A stretch of 64,000 nucleotides of DNA from Caulobacterales bacterium (GCA_947474395.1 CANJID010000002.1:58112-122111); one strand, 5' to 3'; shown: positions 8,548-18,452, numbered from the stretch's first letter. The notes: generated by a model not told the origin, from the letters alone. Made by a program: numbers and translations.

Positions 8548-9329
8548 GCGTCCACTCGGATCGGCCCGGTCGAGCGGCCGTTGACGAACTGGTCGACGTA
8601 AGCGTTGCCGGAGTTGTCGATGTCGGCCGCCGGCCCGCGCCAGACGATGCGGCCCCCATGCAGCATGGCGATCTCGTCGCCGATCTTCCGCGCCGAGGCG
8701 AGGTCGTGGGTGATGGAGACGGCGGTGCAGCCCAGCCGCTTCACCTGCTCGACGATCAGGTTGTTGATGACGTCGGCGGTGATGGGATCGAGGCCGGTGG
8801 TGGGCTCGTCGAAGAACATGATCTCCGGGTGGGCGACGATGGCGCGGGCCAGGCCCACGCGCTTCCTCATGCCGCCCGAGATTTCGTCGGGGAACAGCTT
8901 GGCGACGTCTGGGGCCAGGCCCACCGATCGCATGGCCTCGATGGCCCGCTCCCTGGCCTCGGCGTAGGGCACCCGGTCAGCGTTGATGAGGCGGAAGGCG
9001 ACGTTGCGCCAGACGCTGAGCGAATCGAACAGGGCCGCGCCCTGGAACAGCATGCCGAACTGCTCGGCCTGGCGCAGGCGCTTGCCGCGGCTGATGCGGG
9101 TGGTGTCCTTGCCGTCGAGGAACACCTGGCCGCCGTCGGGGCGTAGGAGGCCGATGGCGATCTTCAGGGTGACCGACTTGCCCTGGCCCGAGGCGCCGAT
9201 CACCACCAGGGAGCGGCCGGCGGGGACCGCGAGATCGACGCTCCTCAGCACGGTGCGGCCCTCGAAGGCCTTGGAGACCTTGCGAAGCTCCAGCTTCGGC
9301 GGGGGCGGGGCGGGGGGCGGCTTGGTCAT
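8544..9329 (-). CDS. mlaF: MlaF-type ABC transporter ATP-binding protein (phospholipid/retrograde lipid transport)
   Basis: A 261-residue ABC ATPase with Walker A GASGQGKS (about 43-50), signature ISGGMRKR (about 148), Walker B IMFFDEPTTGLDP and switch histidine ITHD. The sequence is of the MlaF/Ttg2A class, which energises lipid traffic between inner and outer membrane with MlaE and an MCE protein. The start ATG overlaps the mlaE stop by one base (TGATG). The proline-rich start ([16 protein letters not shown]) is unusual but in frame. No mlaD-like MCE gene lies adjacent in this window. Confidence 0.92.
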   Translation of the reverse strand: MTKPPPAPPPPKLELRKVSKAFEGRTVLRSVDLAVPAGRSLVVIGASGQGKSVTLKIAIGLLRPDGGQVFLDGKDTTRISRGKRLRQAEQFGMLFQGAALFDSLSVWRNVAFRLINADRVPYAEARERAIEAMRSVGLAPDVAKLFPDEISGGMRKRVGLARAIVAHPEIMFFDEPTTGLDPITADVINNLIVEQVKRLGCTAVSITHDLASARKIGDEIAMLHGGRIVWRGPAADIDNSGNAYVDQFVNGRSTGPIRVDA

Positions 9330-10138
9330 CAGCCGGAGAAGAAGGCTGTCATGACGTAGTCGGCGGCGAACACCAGGATCGCCGCGGAGACCACCGCATG
9401 GGTTGTGGCGCGCCCGACGCCTCGGGCGCCGCCCGAGGCGTTGAAGCCGTGGTAGCAGCCCATCAAGGCCACGATGAAGCCGAACACCGCTGCCTTGATC
9501 AGGCCCGAGACGATGTCCCAGCTGGTCAGGAAGTCCCATGTGTTGGTGACGTAGAGCGAGCCGTTGAAGTCCAGGGTGGTGGTGGCCACCAGCCAGCCGC
9601 CGAAAACGCCGATGATGTCGGCCACCACGGTCAGCATGGGCAGGACGATCACCGCCGCCAGCAGCCGGGGGGCGATCAGGTAGCGGTAGGGGTCGGTGGA
9701 GAGGGTCTGCAGGGCGTCGATCTGTTCGGTGGCGCGCATGGCGCCGATCTCGGCGGCGATGGCGGCCGAGACCCGGCCCGCCAGCATCAGGGCCGCCAGC
9801 ACAGGGCCGAGCTCGCGGGTGATCCCCAGGGCCACGATCTGCGGCATGATCTGCTCGGCGTTGAAGCGTCCGCCGCCGGTGTAGATGTTCAGGGCCAGGG
9901 CCGCCCCGGTGAAGATCGCCGTCAGCCCGACCACCGGCAGGGAGAAGTAGCCGATCTGCAGGAGCTGGCGGATGAACTGGCGGCCGTAGTAGGGCGGCAG
10001 CAGGCCTGCGGCGAGGCCGCGCAGGGCGAAGACCGCCACCTGGCCGGCCATGCGGATCAGGCCGAGGCTGGAGCGCCCGATCGCCCGGACCGGGTATCTC
10101 GCGGGGTTTACCGGCTCGTCGTCTAGCGCCTCGTCCAT
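9329..10138 (-). CDS. mlaE: MlaE family ABC transporter permease
   Basis: A 269-residue permease with the MlaE-family core ([53 protein letters not shown]) and about five membrane segments. It forms the transmembrane part of the Mla lipid transporter with the MlaF ATPase encoded next. The first 16 bases lie inside the end of alr, so translation is probably coupled. A hydrophilic N-terminal tail ([21 protein letters not shown]) precedes the conserved region, so a later start is possible. Confidence 0.92.
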   Translation of the reverse strand: MDEALDDEPVNPARYPVRAIGRSSLGLIRMAGQVAVFALRGLAAGLLPPYYGRQFIRQLLQIGYFSLPVVGLTAIFTGAALALNIYTGGGRFNAEQIMPQIVALGITRELGPVLAALMLAGRVSAAIAAEIGAMRATEQIDALQTLSTDPYRYLIAPRLLAAVIVLPMLTVVADIIGVFGGWLVATTTLDFNGSLYVTNTWDFLTSWDIVSGLIKAAVFGFIVALMGCYHGFNASGGARGVGRATTHAVVSAAILVFAADYVMTAFFSG

Positions 10139-11232
10139 GACGCCTCGCCGACGTAGGTCCGGCGCGCCCGGGCGCCGATGCGGACCAGGAGCTCATAGGC
10201 CACGGTTCCGCCCGCGGCCGCCTGCTCGTCGAGCAGGGCGTCCGCGCCCAGGAGTTCCACGAGGTCGCCGGCCTTGGCGTCGGGCCGCCCGCTGAGGTCC
10301 ATGGCGATCAGGTCCATCGAGATCCGCCCCCGGAACGGGTGCGACATCCCCCCGGTCCAGCCATAGCCGCCCGGGCTTTGCGAGCGCAAGACGCCGTCGG
10401 CGTAGCCGGCCGCGAGAACCGCGATCCTGCCTGGTGTTTCGGCGGTGTAGGCCGCGCCGTAACCCACGGTTTCGCCCGAACCGACCGCGCGCACCTGAAG
10501 AATCGGCGCCTCCAAGGTCGCCACCGCCCGCAGCCGCGAATCGGGCCGTCCGAGGGGGCCGCCGCCGTAGAGGCTGATCCCCGGCCGCACCATGTCGAAG
10601 CGGTAGTCCTCGCCGAGGAAGATTCCGGCGGAGTTGGCGAGACTCTTCCTGGCGTGCGGGAAATGGGCGGCGGCCTTGCGGAAGGCCTCGAGCTGGGCGC
10701 GGTTGAGGGGGTGTTCGGGGACTTCCGCGCAGGCGAGGTGGCTCATCACCAGGCCGACGTCGAGACCCCCCAGCCGGTCGGGGGCGGCGACCAGGGCGGC
10801 GACCTCCTCGGGTCGCAGGCCGAGGCGGTTCATGCCGGTGTCGACATGGAGGGCGGCGGGCAGACGGCGCCGGGACGCGGCGGTGGCCCAGGCTTCGAGC
10901 TGGGGCAGGGAGTTCAGCACCGGGACCAGGTCCGCGGCGGCGAGGCGCTCCGCCGCGCCGGGCGGGCAGCCGTCCAGGACGTAGATGGTGGGCGCCTCGG
11001 GCGACAGGGCTTCCCGCAGGCGCTCGCCCTCGGCCAGGCGCGCCACGAAGAAGGTCCGCGCCCCCTCGGCCCACAGGCGCCGGGCGACGGGAGCCAGGCC
11101 CAGGCCATAGGCGTCCGCCTTGACCACCGGCGCGACCTCCGCCGCTCCCGCCTGGCTTTTCAGGAAGGCGTGGTTGGCCGCCAGGGCGTCCAGGTCGACG
11201 GTGAGGCGGGCCTCGGAGGGATCAGGAAGCAT
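10123..11232 (-). CDS. alr: Alanine racemase
   Basis: A 369-residue fold-type III PLP enzyme that makes D-alanine for peptidoglycan. The PLP lysine is K38 in [10 protein letters not shown], and the second catalytic base is the tyrosine of GYGAAYTAE near residue 260. Further family marks are [11 protein letters not shown] and RPGISLYGG. The gene starts 47 bases after dnaB on the same strand and overlaps mlaE by 16 bases, so dnaB-alr-mlaE-mlaF may be co-transcribed. Confidence 0.95.
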   Translation of the reverse strand: MLPDPSEARLTVDLDALAANHAFLKSQAGAAEVAPVVKADAYGLGLAPVARRLWAEGARTFFVARLAEGERLREALSPEAPTIYVLDGCPPGAAERLAAADLVPVLNSLPQLEAWATAASRRRLPAALHVDTGMNRLGLRPEEVAALVAAPDRLGGLDVGLVMSHLACAEVPEHPLNRAQLEAFRKAAAHFPHARKSLANSAGIFLGEDYRFDMVRPGISLYGGGPLGRPDSRLRAVATLEAPILQVRAVGSGETVGYGAAYTAETPGRIAVLAAGYADGVLRSQSPGGYGWTGGMSHPFRGRISMDLIAMDLSGRPDAKAGDLVELLGADALLDEQAAAGGTVAYELLVRIGARARRTYVGEASWTRR

Positions 11233-11279
11233 CGACGGGGCTTATCACACCTCTCCCCGCCGAAAGAGGACGGCGCGTC

Positions 11280-12761
11280 TCAGTGGCGCGGCTCGTACCG
11301 GCCGTCGCGGGCGAGGTTGGAGAACTTGGTCAGCTCCTCGTTGAAGTGGAGCTTCACCGTGCCGATGGGGCCGTGGCGCTGCTTGCCGATGATGACCTCG
11401 GCCACGTTGGCGATCTGGTCCATCTCCTCCTGCCAGGCGAGGTGCTCAGGCGTGCCCTCGCGGGGCTCGGCGCGGCCTTTGTAGTAGGCCTCCCGGTAGA
11501 TGAACATGACCACGTCGGCGTCCTGCTCGATGGAGCCGGATTCGCGCAGGTCGGAGAGCTGGGGCCGCTTGTCCTCGCGGTTCTCCACCTGGCGGGAGAG
11601 CTGGGCCAGGGCGACGATCGGCACCGCCAGCTCCTTGGCCAGGGCCTTCAGGGCGCCGGTGATCTGGCTGACTTCCTGCACCCGGTTGTCGGTGCGGGTG
11701 TCGCCGGTGATGAGCTGGACGTAGTCGATGACGAGCAGATCGAGGCCGGTGGAGCGCTTCAGGCGCCGGGCGCGGGCCGCGAGCTTGCCGATGGAGATGC
11801 CGCCGGTGTCGTCGATGAAGAGGGGCGCCTCCTGGATGTCCAGGGCCGCGTCGCGGATGCGGGAGAATTCGGATGCGTCGATCTCGCCCTTGCGGATGCG
11901 GTCGCTAGGCACGCCCGAGACCTCGGCCAGGAGACGCATGGCCAGCTGCTCGGCCGACATTTCCAGGGAGAAGAAGGCCGCGATCCCGCCGTTGACGGTC
12001 TTGCGCGTGCCGTCGGGCTGCGGCTCCCAGGCGTAGTTCTTGGCGACGTTGAAGGCCAGGTTCAGCGCCAGCGCCGACTTGCCCATCGAGGGGCGGGCGG
12101 CGAGGATCAGGAGGTCCGACGGGTGCAGGCCGCCGAGCTTCTGGTCGAGGTCGATCAGGCCGGTGGAGACCCCGGCCAGGCCCCCGTCGCGGCTGTAGGC
12201 CTCGGCGGCCATCTCGACGGCGCCGTGGAGGGAATCGACCAGGGACTTGAAGCCGGTGGAGACCTCGCCGCTTTCGGCCAGGCTGTAGAGCTGCTGCTCG
12301 GCGGCCTCGATCTGGTCGAGGGCGGTCAGTTCGGCGTCGGCCCCGGCGTTGACGGAGATCTCGCCGCCGATGCGGATCAGGTCGCGGCGGAGCGCCAGGT
12401 CATAGATGACCCGGGCGTAGTCCTGGGCGTTGGCGGCCGGCGGGGCGCGGTCCACCAGCTCGGCGAGGTAGCGCAGGCCCCCTAGCTCCTCGAACGCCGG
12501 ATCGCGGCGGAAGCGTTCCACCAGGACGATAGGCTCGGCCAGCTGGCCCTTGCGGATGTGCTCCTCCATCGCCCCGAACAGGCGGGCGTGGAAGGGCTCG
12601 TAGAAGTGCCGCGGCTGCAGCCGGTCGGGCAGGCGCTCATAGGCGGCGTTGTCGTAGAGGATTGCGCCCAGCAGGGCCTGTTCGGCCTCGAGGTTGTGGG
12701 GAACCGAAGCGAGCGGGTCCTGCGCGCCCGAAAGCGCGATGTCGAAAGCTGGGGAAGGCAT
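11280..12761 (-). CDS. dnaB: Replicative DNA helicase DnaB
   Basis: A 493-residue helicase. The N-terminal all-helical domain (VPHNLEAEQALLGAILYDN) is followed by a RecA-like domain with Walker A ARPSMGKSAL (near residue 223), Walker B LLVIDYVQLI, QLSRQVENREDKRPQLSDLR and the FIYREAYY motor motif. DnaB unwinds DNA at the replication fork as a hexamer. The start ATG at 12761 gives a 17-residue leader before the conserved region. rplI lies upstream in the same orientation across a 187-base gap, an arrangement (rpsF-rpsR-rplI-dnaB) common in bacteria. No intein or frameshift is seen. Confidence 0.97.
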   Translation of the reverse strand: MPSPAFDIALSGAQDPLASVPHNLEAEQALLGAILYDNAAYERLPDRLQPRHFYEPFHARLFGAMEEHIRKGQLAEPIVLVERFRRDPAFEELGGLRYLAELVDRAPPAANAQDYARVIYDLALRRDLIRIGGEISVNAGADAELTALDQIEAAEQQLYSLAESGEVSTGFKSLVDSLHGAVEMAAEAYSRDGGLAGVSTGLIDLDQKLGGLHPSDLLILAARPSMGKSALALNLAFNVAKNYAWEPQPDGTRKTVNGGIAAFFSLEMSAEQLAMRLLAEVSGVPSDRIRKGEIDASEFSRIRDAALDIQEAPLFIDDTGGISIGKLAARARRLKRSTGLDLLVIDYVQLITGDTRTDNRVQEVSQITGALKALAKELAVPIVALAQLSRQVENREDKRPQLSDLRESGSIEQDADVVMFIYREAYYKGRAEPREGTPEHLAWQEEMDQIANVAEVIIGKQRHGPIGTVKLHFNEELTKFSNLARDGRYEPRH

Positions 12762-12935
12762 GAGCTACCGATACCTTAAGGCGCAGCTTGGGGAACCCGC
12801 GCGAATCAGCCCGTTCACAGGAAATCGGGGCCTCTGGGGACAACTATGGCCTTGACATCGACCTTCTCCCCAGACGCGAAAACGACGCCGCGACCAGGGG
12901 TCGCAGCGCCGTTTCCGAAACGTCGAAAGGTTGTG

Positions 12936-12959
12936 CGGAGCTTAGCTTTTAGTGCTCCG
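12936..12959 (-). terminator. Possible stem-loop at the end of rplI
   Basis: CGGAGC and GCTCCG form a 6-bp stem with a 12-base loop that includes the rplI stop codon. No T-rich tail follows in the direction of transcription, so an intrinsic terminator is doubtful; it could protect the mRNA 3' end. Confidence 0.25.
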
Positions 12960-13533
12960 TACCCAGCCCGTCCTGTTGGCCGGCGCCGCCTTCGAGGAGA
13001 TCCTTGGCCTGTTCGGCGGCGATCTCGCGTTCCTCGTCGAACTGCGAGGAGATCACGTTTTCGCCGCGGGCTTGGCGTTCGGCCTCGTCCTGGCTGCGGG
13101 CGATGTTGATGTTGACGTTGATCGTGACCTCGGCGTGCAGGCGAACCTTCACGGAGTGGATGCCGAGGGTCTTGATCGGGCGGTCGAGGACCACCTGGCT
13201 GCGATCGATCTTGCCGCCGGCGGCGTTGACCGCGTCGGCAACGTCGCGACCGGCGACCGAACCGTAGAGCTGGCCGCTCTCGCCCGCCTGACGGATCAGG
13301 ATGTAGGACGAGCCGTCGAGGGTCTCGCCGACCTTGCCGGCTTCGGCCTTGGCCTCGGCGTTGCGGGCCTCGATCTCCTCGCGGCGTCCTTCGAACACCT
13401 TGAGGTTGGCGGCGTTGGCGCGCAGGGCCTTGGCGCGGGGCAGCAGGAAGTTGCGGGCGAACCCGTCCTTCACCGTGACCGTGTCGCCGATGGAGCCGAG
13501 CTTCTCGACCCGTTCGAGCAGAATGACTTTCAT
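12949..13533 (-). CDS. rplI: 50S ribosomal protein L9
   Basis: A 194-residue L9 with the hallmark N-terminal domain (MKVILLERVEKLGSIGDTV, then KDGFARNFLLPR), the long connecting helix and the C-terminal rRNA-binding domain (LYGSVAGRDVADAV). E. coli L9 has 149 residues. The extra ~45 C-terminal residues, acidic and Gln-rich, are typical of alphaproteobacterial L9 as far as I recall. Third gene of rpsF-rpsR-rplI. Confidence 0.97.
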   Translation of the reverse strand: MKVILLERVEKLGSIGDTVTVKDGFARNFLLPRAKALRANAANLKVFEGRREEIEARNAEAKAEAGKVGETLDGSSYILIRQAGESGQLYGSVAGRDVADAVNAAGGKIDRSQVVLDRPIKTLGIHSVKVRLHAEVTINVNINIARSQDEAERQARGENVISSQFDEEREIAAEQAKDLLEGGAGQQDGLGTEH

Positions 13534-13545
13534 GTCTGGCGCTCC

Positions 13546-13821
13546 CTACTTCACGACGTAGGGGAGCAGGGCGAGGAAGCGGGCGCGCTTGATGGCGCGG
13601 GCCAGCTCACGCTGCTTCTTGGCCGAGACGGCGGTGATGCGGGACGGCACGATCTTGCCGCGCTCGGAGATGTAGCGCTGCAGCAGCTTGACGTCCTTGT
13701 AGTCGATCTTCGGCGCCCCGGCGCCCGAGAACGGGCACACCTTGCGGCGGCGGAAGAAGGGGCGGCGGGCGCCGGCGGAGGCCGGCGACGAGCCCGGCGA
13801 AGTGTCGGTTGCTTCGGTCAT
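13546..13821 (-). CDS. rpsR: 30S ribosomal protein S18
   Basis: A 91-residue S18 with the family core [28 protein letters not shown] and [21 protein letters not shown]18 pairs with S6 on the 30S platform. An N-terminal extension (~25 residues, Ser/Ala/Pro-rich) precedes the core. It lies five bases after rpsF and twelve before rplI in one operon. Confidence 0.96.
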   Translation of the reverse strand: MTEATDTSPGSSPASAGARRPFFRRRKVCPFSGAGAPKIDYKDVKLLQRYISERGKIVPSRITAVSAKKQRELARAIKRARFLALLPYVVK

Positions 13822-13826
13822 GATGA

Positions 13827-14204
13827 TTACGCCGGCATGTCGTCAAAGCCGCGACGCTCGCGGTCGCGCTCGCGGTCCCGGTCGCGCCGGGCGAGGACGG
13901 GGGAGAGCTCGAGGTCCAGCTCTTCGACCCGGACGGTCAGGTAGCGCAGCACGTCCTCGTTGATGGACAGCTGGCGCTCCATTTCCTTGACCGCCGCGGA
14001 GGGCGTGTCGAGGGCGAGGAGCGAGTAGTGCCCCTTGCGGTTCTTCTTGATCCGGTAGGTCAGGTTGCGCAGACCCCAGTACTCGATCTTGGCGACGCGA
14101 CCGCCGCCTTCCTCGATGAGGTGCTTCAGTTGATCGTTGAGGGCTTCAGCCTGTTGCGGCGAAATATCCTGCCGCGCAATCACGACGTGCTCGTAGAGCG
14201 CCAT
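13827..14204 (-). CDS. rpsF: 30S ribosomal protein S6
   Basis: A 125-residue S6 with [15 protein letters not shown], the [20 protein letters not shown] strand-turn and a low-complexity C-terminal tail of alternating Arg/Asp/Glu ([12 protein letters not shown]). The start at 14204 has GGAAGAGG upstream; an in-frame extension to 14372 is not S6-like. First gene of rpsF-rpsR-rplI. The ~180-base leader up to 14387 contains small hairpins but no feature I can name as an S6:S18 binding site. Confidence 0.96.
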   Translation of the reverse strand: MALYEHVVIARQDISPQQAEALNDQLKHLIEEGGGRVAKIEYWGLRNLTYRIKKNRKGHYSLLALDTPSAAVKEMERQLSINEDVLRYLTVRVEELDLELSPVLARRDRDRERDRERRGFDDMPA

Positions 14205-14387
14205 TCGGTTCCTCTTCCGGTGAACGGAGGGTGGCGCTGGATCAAGCCGGAAGACCTGAGACCTGCGATGGATCTGCGCGCGGCGGACGGGATGATCCCG
14301 CCCCTTTAGCGTTCCGTGCGAGACCGCCCTCCAAGGAGGCGCGGAACATACGCAGGAAGCGCGGAAATGCAAGGGAGAGCGAGAGCG

Positions 14388-14690
14388 TCAGCCCTTGCGG
14401 ATGGTGGACCAGTATTCCTCGGCCACGTCGGGGTCGATCTCCACAGGTCGAGTGCTCTGCGGGTAGAGCCGGTCCCGTCCGTCCTTACGCGGGCCCGATA
14501 TCCAGAAATAGTCGCCAGTTTCCAGGTCGATGTAGTTCGCCTTGTAGCCCTGGACCCGCAGGAAAGATCGGCCCCGATAGGTCAGGGATTGGCCACTCTT
14601 GGAAAGGGTGACGCGCCCGATCCGCGCCGGACCGTTCAGTGAGTCAGCCTTCTCCTCGATATACATGATGCGAGTCTTGACGGCGCTCAT
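14388..14690 (-). CDS. Conserved hypothetical protein, 100 aa
   Basis: A compact 100-residue protein: MYIEEKADSLNGPARIGRV, TLSKSGQSLTYRGRSF, YIDLETGDYFWISGPRKDG, then VEIDPDVAEEYWSTIRKG. I recognise the pattern of a widespread small family that genome annotations sometimes label 1-deoxy-D-xylulose-5-phosphate synthase. At 100 residues, with no thiamine-diphosphate motif, it cannot be that enzyme, and the real dxs is at 61948. No signal peptide or membrane segment. The function is unknown. Confidence 0.8.
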   Translation of the reverse strand: MSAVKTRIMYIEEKADSLNGPARIGRVTLSKSGQSLTYRGRSFLRVQGYKANYIDLETGDYFWISGPRKDGRDRLYPQSTRPVEIDPDVAEEYWSTIRKG

Positions 14691-14705
14691 GGGCGGACCG
14701 CTCCT

Positions 14706-15125
14706 TCAGCCCGCGAGGTGCGAATAATCGGGCGCTGGCGTGGTCCCCACGCCCACCGGCCAGCGGCAGGTCTTGAGATAGGCCACCCGGTCGCCGCGCA
14801 GGGTGTAGGTGGCGAAGAACTTCACGGTGATGACGTCGCCCTTCTTCATCGGGCCGAAGGGGAAGTCGGGGCGGTCGCCCGTCGCCACGAAGTCCATGTC
14901 GATCTCGGCGGTCAGGTGGTTCTCGTCCTGGAGGATGATCTGCGGGCGGGGGACCTCGCGGACATCTGTGTGGGCCCAGCGCAGGAATTCGCGCAGCGCC
15001 GCACGGCCCAGAATCGTGCGCTCGGCGGTGGCCATGACCGCGTCCTCGGTGAAGAACCGCTCGCAGAGGCCGTCGTCGTCCCCGGCCTGGAAGGCGGCGA
15101 CATAGGCTTTGAAATCCAGGGCCAT
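14706..15125 (-). CDS. SnoaL-like/NTF2-fold protein
   Basis: A 139-residue single-domain protein with the helix-rich start and curved sheet pattern of NTF2-like proteins: FKAYVAAFQAGDDDGLCERF, FTEDAVMATAERTILGRAALREFL, and VKFFATYTLRGDRVAYLKTCRW near the end. Such domains are ligand-binding or small-molecule-transforming, and the substrate cannot be predicted. It lies 15 bases upstream of the 100-aa conserved gene in the same orientation. Confidence 0.75.
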   Translation of the reverse strand: MALDFKAYVAAFQAGDDDGLCERFFTEDAVMATAERTILGRAALREFLRWAHTDVREVPRPQIILQDENHLTAEIDMDFVATGDRPDFPFGPMKKGDVITVKFFATYTLRGDRVAYLKTCRWPVGVGTTPAPDYSHLAG

Positions 15126-15133
15126 TTATTTGT

Positions 15134-15257
15134 TTCCGCTCACCCCGGCGAAAGCCGGGGCCCAGGCTTTTTATCGAAGGGCGCGGCGGGTTTCAGAAAA
15201 AACCTGGGTCCCGACTTTGACGCTGCGCGCCGCCCTTCGGGTCGTCGGGATGAGCGG
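15134..15257. repeat. Palindromic dispersed repeat, family B copy 1
   Basis: Starts CCGCTCACCCCGGCGAAAGC and ends GGGATGAGCGG, with an internal CCAGG/CCTGGG pair, so the ends are inverted repeats. The second copy is 44998-45092. The right arm here is degenerate compared with copy 2. Located between the NTF2-like gene and purN; no coding potential. Confidence 0.8.
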
Positions 15258-15274
15258 GTAATTGAGGATGGGTC

Positions 15275-15871
15275 CTAGGAAACCCGTTCGGCGGCGATCT
15301 CGCGGGCGAGGTCGGCGATGACCCGCGGATAGAGCCTGTGTTCCTGTTCCAGAACCCGGGCGGCGAGGCTGGTTTCCGTGTCGGTGGAGAGGACCGGGAC
15401 CTCGGCCTGGGCGATGATCGGGCCCTCGTCCATGCCCTCGGTGACCAGGTGGACGGTGCAGCCGCTTTTGTCGCGGCCCGCGGCCAGGACCTCGGCGTGG
15501 GAATTGGTCCCCGGAAACTCGGGCAGGAGGCTTGGGTGAATATTCACCATCCGCCCCGCCCAGGCCCGCACAAGGAAGGGCGAGAGCAGGCGCATGTAGC
15601 CGGCCAGGGCCACCAGCTCGACCCCGGCCTCGCGCAGGGCCCAGTCGATGGTCCGCTCATGGCCTTCCCGGTCGCCGGGGAACGCCTTCTGGTCGACCGC
15701 GAGGGTGGGGATTCCGGCGGCCGTGGCCTTGTCGAGCCCGGGCGCGTCCGGGCGGTTTGAGACCACAAGGGCGATCTCGGCGGGGTAGGCGGGGTCGCGC
15801 GCTGCGGCGATCAGGACCTCCATGTTGGAACCCCGCCCCGAAATCAGCACGCCGACCCGGACCCGGCTCAT
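15275..15871 (-). CDS. purN: Phosphoribosylglycinamide formyltransferase
   Basis: A 198-residue folate-dependent GAR transformylase: N-terminal [13 protein letters not shown], the catalytic region [14 protein letters not shown] (His near residue 110) and [13 protein letters not shown]. It transfers the formyl group from 10-formyl-THF to GAR, third step of purine synthesis. The start ATG at 15871 overlaps the purM stop (ATGA); longer frames run into purM and are not conserved. Confidence 0.96.
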   Translation of the reverse strand: MSRVRVGVLISGRGSNMEVLIAAARDPAYPAEIALVVSNRPDAPGLDKATAAGIPTLAVDQKAFPGDREGHERTIDWALREAGVELVALAGYMRLLSPFLVRAWAGRMVNIHPSLLPEFPGTNSHAEVLAAGRDKSGCTVHLVTEGMDEGPIIAQAEVPVLSTDTETSLAARVLEQEHRLYPRVIADLAREIAAERVS

Positions 15872-16893
15872 GCCTTGGCGAGCTCCCCGACCACGAAGGC
15901 CTGTTCTCCGGCGTTGAGCAGGGCCGCCAGCACGGCGGGCGCCCGGTCGGGCGCGACCACCAGGGTCAGGCCGAGGCCGCAGTTGAAGGTGCGGCGCATC
16001 TCGTGTTCCGCCACGCCGCCGGTCTGCTTCAGCCACTCGAACACCGGCGGCAGGGTCCAGGCGTTCCAGTCGAAGCGGGGAACCAGGCCTTCGGCGATGC
16101 AGCGGGGCGGGTTTTCGATCAGGCCGCCGCCGGTGATGTGGGCCGCGCCCTTGATCGCGCCCGATTGCAGGAGGGGCAGGGTGGACTTCACATAGATGCG
16201 GGTGGGGGCCAGGAGCGCCTGCGCCAAGGTCTTGCCCGCTTCGAACGGGGCGGGGGCGTCCCAGGCAAGGCCCGAGACCGCGACGATCTTGCGGATCAGC
16301 GAATAGCCGTTGGAGTGCGGACCCGACGAGGCGAGGCCGATGATGAGGTCCCCCGGCCGCTGGCTGTCGAGATCGGGCAGCACCTTGCCGCGCTCGACCG
16401 CGCCCACCGAGAAGCCCGCGAGGTCATAGTCGCCCTCGCCGTACATGCCCGGCATCTCGGCCGTTTCGCCGCCGACCAGGGCGCAGCCGGCGAGACGGCA
16501 GCCCTCGGCTATGCCCGCGACCACCTTCTTGGCCGACTCCAGCTCCAGCTTCGCCGTGGCGAAATAGTCGAGGAAAAGGAGCGGCTCGGCGCCCTGGGCC
16601 AGGAGGTCGTTCACGCACATGGCCACCAGATCGATGCCGATGGTGTCGTGCAGACCCGTCTCGATGGCGATCTTCAGCTTGGTGCCGACCCCGTCGGTGG
16701 TCGAGACCAGCAAGGGGTCGTCGTAGCCGGCCGCCTTCAGGTCGAACAGGGCGCCGAATCCCCCCAGGCTCGCGTCCGCGCCAGGGCGGCGGGTGGCCTT
16801 GGCGAGCGGCTTTATCGCCTCGACAAGGGCGGCGCCGGCGTCGATGTCGACCCCCGCATCAGCGTAGGTCAGGCCGTTGGGCCGATCGGTCAT
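15868..16893 (-). CDS. purM: Phosphoribosylformylglycinamidine cyclo-ligase (AIR synthetase)
   Basis: A 341-residue AIR synthetase: [18 protein letters not shown], the ATP-binding region [14 protein letters not shown] near residue 67, [19 protein letters not shown] and [12 protein letters not shown]. It closes the imidazole ring in purine biosynthesis. The start at 16893 (MTDRPNG) is chosen over an upstream in-frame ATG at 16932 because the family begins just before LTYADAGV. It forms an operon with purN and is divergent from rnd. Confidence 0.96.
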   Translation of the reverse strand: MTDRPNGLTYADAGVDIDAGAALVEAIKPLAKATRRPGADASLGGFGALFDLKAAGYDDPLLVSTTDGVGTKLKIAIETGLHDTIGIDLVAMCVNDLLAQGAEPLLFLDYFATAKLELESAKKVVAGIAEGCRLAGCALVGGETAEMPGMYGEGDYDLAGFSVGAVERGKVLPDLDSQRPGDLIIGLASSGPHSNGYSLIRKIVAVSGLAWDAPAPFEAGKTLAQALLAPTRIYVKSTLPLLQSGAIKGAAHITGGGLIENPPRCIAEGLVPRFDWNAWTLPPVFEWLKQTGGVAEHEMRRTFNCGLGLTLVVAPDRAPAVLAALLNAGEQAFVVGELAKA

Positions 16894-16960
16894 GGGAGAC
16901 TCACAGGCAAATGCTGGCCCGTATTGCCTCAAAGGCCGGGCGCCGGGCTATAGCTAGCTG

Positions 16961-18112
16961 ATGACGCCGATCACCGACAACGCCGCGCTCGTTCGTTTTT
17001 GCGCCCAGCTCTCGTCCGCCCCCTTCATCGCGGTCGATACCGAGTTCATGCGCGAGACCACTTATTGGCCGAAGCTGTGCCTGATCCAGGCCGCCGGGCC
17101 GGACCTGGCCGCCAACATCGATCCCCTGGCCGAGGGGTTGGACCTGGCCCCCTTCCTGGCCCTGATGGCCGACCCGAACATCATCAAGGTGTTCCACGCC
17201 GCCCGTCAGGACGTAGAGATCTTCAACAACCTCGGGGTCATCCCCGCGCCCCTGTTCGACACCCAGATCGCGGCCATGGCCGGAGGGTTCGGCGAGCAGA
17301 TCGCCTACGACGCCCTGGTGCGCCAGCTCCTGAAGATCGACGTGGACAAGTCGAGCCGCTTCACCGACTGGGCCCGCCGGCCCCTGTCGGACGCTCAGCT
17401 GGTCTATGCCCTAGGCGACGTCACCCACCTTGCCGCCCTGTACCCCAAGCTGCGCGAGCGGCTGGAGCGGGAGGGGCGGCTGGCCTGGGTGAACGAGGAG
17501 ATGACCGCCCTGTGCGACCCGGCCAACTACGACATGGACCCGGAGAACGCCTGGAAGCGGCTGAAGCCCCGCAAGTTCAACGCCCGCTACCTCGCCGCCT
17601 TCCGCGCCACGGCCGCCTGGCGGGAGCGCACGGCCCAGACCCGCGACCAACCCCGCGGCCGGATCATCAAGGACGACGCCATCGACGAGATCGCCACCCA
17701 GGTCCCCCTCGACGCCGAGGCCCTGGGACGGATGCGCTCGGTGCCCAAGGGATGGGGAAGCTCGCGCTTCGGCGTGGAGCTGGTCGAGGCCCTGCGCGAG
17801 GCGATGAAGGACCCGGAAGGCTACGCGCCCAAGATCGAGCGCGGCCCCCAGGCGGCCCAGGCGGCCGGGGCGGTGGTGGAGCTCCTGAAGGTGCTCCTGA
17901 AGGCGCGGGCCGAGGACGCCGGCGTCGCCTCCAAGCTGATCGCCACCGTGGCGGACCTGGAGAAGATCGCCAGCGACGACGCGGCTCCGGTGGCGGCCCT
18001 TCGCGGCTGGCGGCGGGAGCTGTTCGGCGCGGACGCCCTTCGGCTCAAGCGCGGCGAGCTGGCCCTGACTTTGGACGGCGACCGGGTCCGGGTGAAGGAA
18101 GCTGCAGCCTGA
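16961..18112 (+). CDS. rnd: Ribonuclease D
   Basis: A 383-residue 3'-5' exoribonuclease of the DEDDy class. Exo I is AVDTEFMRE (near residue 25), Exo II is VFHAARQDVEIFNN, and Exo III is YALGDVTHLAALY. An HRDC domain follows (residues ~210-290, DEIATQVPLDAEALGRMR). RNase D trims tRNA and other small RNA 3' ends. ATG start at 16961, 67 bases from the divergent purM. Confidence 0.95.
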   Translation: MTPITDNAALVRFCAQLSSAPFIAVDTEFMRETTYWPKLCLIQAAGPDLAANIDPLAEGLDLAPFLALMADPNIIKVFHAARQDVEIFNNLGVIPAPLFDTQIAAMAGGFGEQIAYDALVRQLLKIDVDKSSRFTDWARRPLSDAQLVYALGDVTHLAALYPKLRERLEREGRLAWVNEEMTALCDPANYDMDPENAWKRLKPRKFNARYLAAFRATAAWRERTAQTRDQPRGRIIKDDAIDEIATQVPLDAEALGRMRSVPKGWGSSRFGVELVEALREAMKDPEGYAPKIERGPQAAQAAGAVVELLKVLLKARAEDAGVASKLIATVADLEKIASDDAAPVAALRGWRRELFGADALRLKRGELALTLDGDRVRVKEAAA

Positions 18113-18137
18113 TCGGTCGTTCGGGCGTTATGCCCGC

Positions 18138-18449
18138 ATGACCCGACCTGTCAGCATCACCATCCCGCACAAGCTCGGCGCCGCCGAGGCTCGCAAGCGC
18201 ATCGACGACGGCTTCGAGAAGTTCGGCAAGGAGATCGGCGGCGCCATGGGCCGCATCGACCGCAGCTGGAGCGGGGATCGCCTCACCTTCACCGCCCACA
18301 TGATGGGCCATGCGATGACCGGCCGGCTGGATGTGCTGGCCGAGTCGGTGGCGATCGAGGTCGACCTGCCCGACATGCTGGCCGTCCTGGCCAATACGGT
18401 GAAGGGCCGCCTGCAGAAGCAGGGCCGGGTGCTCCTCGAAAAAAAATAG
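18138..18449 (+). CDS. Polyhydroxyalkanoic acid system family protein
   Basis: A 103-residue protein with ITIPHKLGAAEARKRID, SWSGDRLTFTAHMMGHAMTG and IEVDLPDMLAVLANTVKGRL. This is the pattern of the family named after PHA-granule regions (PF09650). It is widespread in alphaproteobacteria and its biochemical role is unclear. The gene follows rnd by 25 bases and converges on ppx with a 3-base gap. Confidence 0.85.
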   Translation: MTRPVSITIPHKLGAAEARKRIDDGFEKFGKEIGGAMGRIDRSWSGDRLTFTAHMMGHAMTGRLDVLAESVAIEVDLPDMLAVLANTVKGRLQKQGRVLLEKK

Positions 18450-18452
18450 CCC

